Assembly: GCA_965222895.1 (NCBI GenBank)
Contig: CBDCVB010000002.1
Location: 930,001-994,000, forward strand
Reading direction: 5' to 3'
DNA: 64,000 nucleotides
Source: Bin87 sp965222895
GTDB lineage: Bacteria > Chloroflexota > Dehalococcoidia > Lucifugimonadales > UBA3495
Below, in pieces: positions 62,111-64,000 of this stretch. Numbering within the stretch: position 1 is the first letter of the stretch; every line of letters starts with the position of its first letter. Both the position numbers and the translations under genes were made by a program. Below the pieces are notes generated by a model. The model was not told where the DNA came from. It did no database searches and saw nothing but the letters and a program-made list of their open reading frames with translations.

Positions 62111-62635
62111 TCAGGATGACGCCGGACGATAGATTGTGTTCCCGGATACCGACCCGTGCCGGCTAGAAATTTCCCGTTTGAGAATCAGGCGTTCCAAGCC
62201 CCACTTGCGGCTGCCCATGACGCCAATGATACCGGCGATGGTGAACCACAGGATAGTCACTTCGCCGCCGTGAGCGCCAAAGGCCGAACCCATATCGCCC
62301 GGTGGGTTGGGAAAAATGTGTGGAGCGACCCCGCCGGAATGGACGGTGAAGTAGGCTATTACCATCGTAACGCAAAGCGCGCCGGCGCCCAGACGGGTAA
62401 AAACCCCGGATGCAATCAGCAAGGCCGAAATGAGTTCAACCCAGCCGGCGATGTCCACGCGCGCCCCCAGGGGGTGATCCGCCGGAAAGCCCCACATCAG
62501 CAGCGCTTTTTGCGCCCCGTGCAGAGATACGATAAAAGCGAAAAGCAGCCGGAACACCAGATAGAATTCGTCGGCATAGTGCAACAGGAAACGCCCGAAT
62601 ACGGATGTGTCCGAGGTCGTGGTATTGGTGGCCAT
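62111..62635 (-). CDS. DoxX-family membrane protein
   Basis: A 174-residue four-helix membrane protein. YLVFRLLFAFIVSLHGAQKALL, VELISALLIASGVFTRLGA and the following aromatic segment fit DoxX/DoxD-like proteins, which in some bacteria work with thiosulfate:quinone reduction or detoxification complexes. Function here unknown. Confidence 0.82.
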   Translation of the reverse strand: MATNTTTSDTSVFGRFLLHYADEFYLVFRLLFAFIVSLHGAQKALLMWGFPADHPLGARVDIAGWVELISALLIASGVFTRLGAGALCVTMVIAYFTVHSGGVAPHIFPNPPGDMGSAFGAHGGEVTILWFTIAGIIGVMGSRKWGLERLILKREISSRHGSVSGNTIYRPASS

Positions 62636-62673
62636 TGTGCGTACCTCAGTGTGCGCGAGAAGTTACCGTGCCG

Positions 62674-63960
62674 CTAATGGATTACGGGAGCGATGGCGAT
62701 GGTTTCGTCGCGGCTGGGGCCGGTGGAGATAATCTGCGCCCGACAGCCAACCAACTCCTCAATCCGGCGAACGTAGGCCAGGGCATTGGCCGGCAGTTGG
62801 TCGGTGCGGGTCGTGCTGGCGGTGGGGTCGTCCCAACCGGGCATCTTCTCGTAGATGGGCTCGCACCGTTCCAACAGGCCGGTGTTGGCTGGGAAGCGGT
62901 CGACATCCTGGCCGTCGGCGCGGTACCCAACGCAAATTTTCACCGAGTCCATGCCGTCGAGGATGTCCAGACGGGTCAACACCATGCCGGTGAAACCGTT
63001 TATCTCCCGGCTGTACCGAGCGGCCACCGCGTCAAACCAGCCGATGCGACGAGGCCGGCCGGTAGTGGTTCCGTACTCGTGGGCCTTTTCGCGCAGGTCT
63101 TCACCGGCCTGGTCGAGCATCTCGGTGGGCATCGGCCCGCCGCCGACGCGGGTTGAGTAGGCTTTGAAAACGCCAACTACGCCTTTGATTGCCTGCGGGT
63201 TTATGCCCAAGCCGGTAATTGCTCCCCCGATGGAGGGCGACGATGAGGTTACGTAGGGATATGACCCGTGGTCGATGTCCAGCAGCGTCCCCTGCGCGCC
63301 TTCCAGCAGAATCTTCTTGCCGCGCGCCAGCAGGTCCTGGATCAACTGCTCGGTAGGACGCACGAACGGGCGGAGTTGCTCGGCCCAATAGAGGCAACGG
63401 GCAATCACATCGTCAACGTCCAGCGGGTCGCCCTCAAAGACGCCCCGGATTACCCGGTTCTTCATCGTTACCGCAGCAGCCACCTGGTCGGGCAAACGTT
63501 TGGTGTCCAGCAGGTCGCCGACGCGGATGCCGTCCCGGGACGCCTTGTCCACGTAGGCAGGGCCGATGCCCTGGCCGGTAGTGCCGATAGCGCCGCTACC
63601 GCGGGCCTTCTCCTGAAGGGCGTCCAATGTCAGATGGTAGGGCATGATGACGTGGGCCCGGTCGCTGACGAAGAGGCGGGCGGTGTCGATGCCCTGCTGT
63701 TGCAGCCCGGCCATTTCACCCAACAACACGTCGGGATTGACCACGACGCCGTTGCCGATAATGCCAATAACGTCAGGCCAGCAGATGCCCGAAGGGACGA
63801 GGTGCAGCTGGAATTCGCCGCGCTCATTGACCACGGTGTGGCCGGCGTTGTTGCCGCCGGCGTAACGGACTACACAATCGGATTGACCGGCAAGGTAGTC
63901 AATCACCTTCCCCTTGCCCTCATCTCCCCATTGTGCACCGATTACGGCATAGGCCGGCAT
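62674..63960 (-). CDS. purA: Adenylosuccinate synthetase
   Basis: A 428-residue GTP-dependent enzyme converting IMP and aspartate to adenylosuccinate in AMP synthesis. WGDEGKGKVIDYLA, GGNNAGHTVV, TTGQGIGPAYVDKASRDG, EGAQGTLLDIDHGSYPYVTSS and GRPRRIGWFDAVA are all conserved. Complete; starts 40 nt before the window end. Confidence 0.97.
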   Translation of the reverse strand: MPAYAVIGAQWGDEGKGKVIDYLAGQSDCVVRYAGGNNAGHTVVNERGEFQLHLVPSGICWPDVIGIIGNGVVVNPDVLLGEMAGLQQQGIDTARLFVSDRAHVIMPYHLTLDALQEKARGSGAIGTTGQGIGPAYVDKASRDGIRVGDLLDTKRLPDQVAAAVTMKNRVIRGVFEGDPLDVDDVIARCLYWAEQLRPFVRPTEQLIQDLLARGKKILLEGAQGTLLDIDHGSYPYVTSSSPSIGGAITGLGINPQAIKGVVGVFKAYSTRVGGGPMPTEMLDQAGEDLREKAHEYGTTTGRPRRIGWFDAVAARYSREINGFTGMVLTRLDILDGMDSVKICVGYRADGQDVDRFPANTGLLERCEPIYEKMPGWDDPTASTTRTDQLPANALAYVRRIEELVGCRAQIISTGPSRDETIAIAPVIH

Positions 63961-64000
63961 TATGATTCGCTCCAGGTTTTTCAGAAGTATCGCCGGGATG

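Overview
The window is a GC-rich bacterial chromosome segment with dense genes on both strands. The mix suggests Chloroflexota, possibly a SAR202/Dehalococcoidia-like lineage: many oxidoreductases and hydrolases for unusual organic substrates (P450, Baeyer-Villiger monooxygenase, two GMC oxidoreductases, luciferase-like monooxygenase, tandem SDRs, an amidohydrolase), plus urea use, PdxS/PdxT and selenocysteine usage. This placement is inference from gene content; there is no rRNA or other phylogenetic marker that I can run.

Layout. 1-2.1 kb: a P450 and a small SelW-like selenoprotein with an in-frame UGA and terminator. 2.1-6.2 kb: housekeeping run pdxS, pdxT, R3H ATPase, tmk. 6.2-7.7 kb: complete IS66-family element with 8-bp target duplications. 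8-15.4 kb: tRNA-Phe, GMC oxidoreductase, an amidohydrolase with an inserted Rieske domain, lactonase, Baeyer-Villiger monooxygenase. 15.5-28.5 kb: a long minus-strand urea operon (urtA-urtB-urtC-urtD-urtE-glnA-ureA-ureB-ureC-ureF-ureG-ureD) covering uptake, hydrolysis and ammonia assimilation, but damaged twice: an IS4-family element splits urtA, and an in-frame amber codon splits ureC. 28.9-48.4 kb: tRNA-Gly and scattered catabolic and salvage genes, including a second selenoprotein (tandem OsmC with UGA at the catalytic cysteine position) and a selenium-binding protein SBP56 homologue. 48.4-54.7 kb: five co-directional genes, namely an unrecognised protein, two BrxC/BrxD-like P-loop ATPases (the first without a Walker A), selB and a NurA-type nuclease. 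54.8-64 kb: CinA-like amidase, putative metallopeptidase, a hydroxyacyl dehydratase/SDR/luciferase-like catabolic operon, DoxX and purA.

Two themes stand out. Selenium: SelB, two UGA-containing genes each with a plausible bacterial SECIS hairpin, and SBP56 lie in one window; selA, selC and selD are not here. The candidate new system is the 48.4-51.5 kb cassette: three tightly coupled genes with a degenerate/active ATPase pair, a possible pseudoknot in its leader, and selB plus NurA directly downstream.

A family of 125-255 bp palindromic MITE-like repeats occurs six times, always between genes, one copy inside the urease operon between ureF and ureG.
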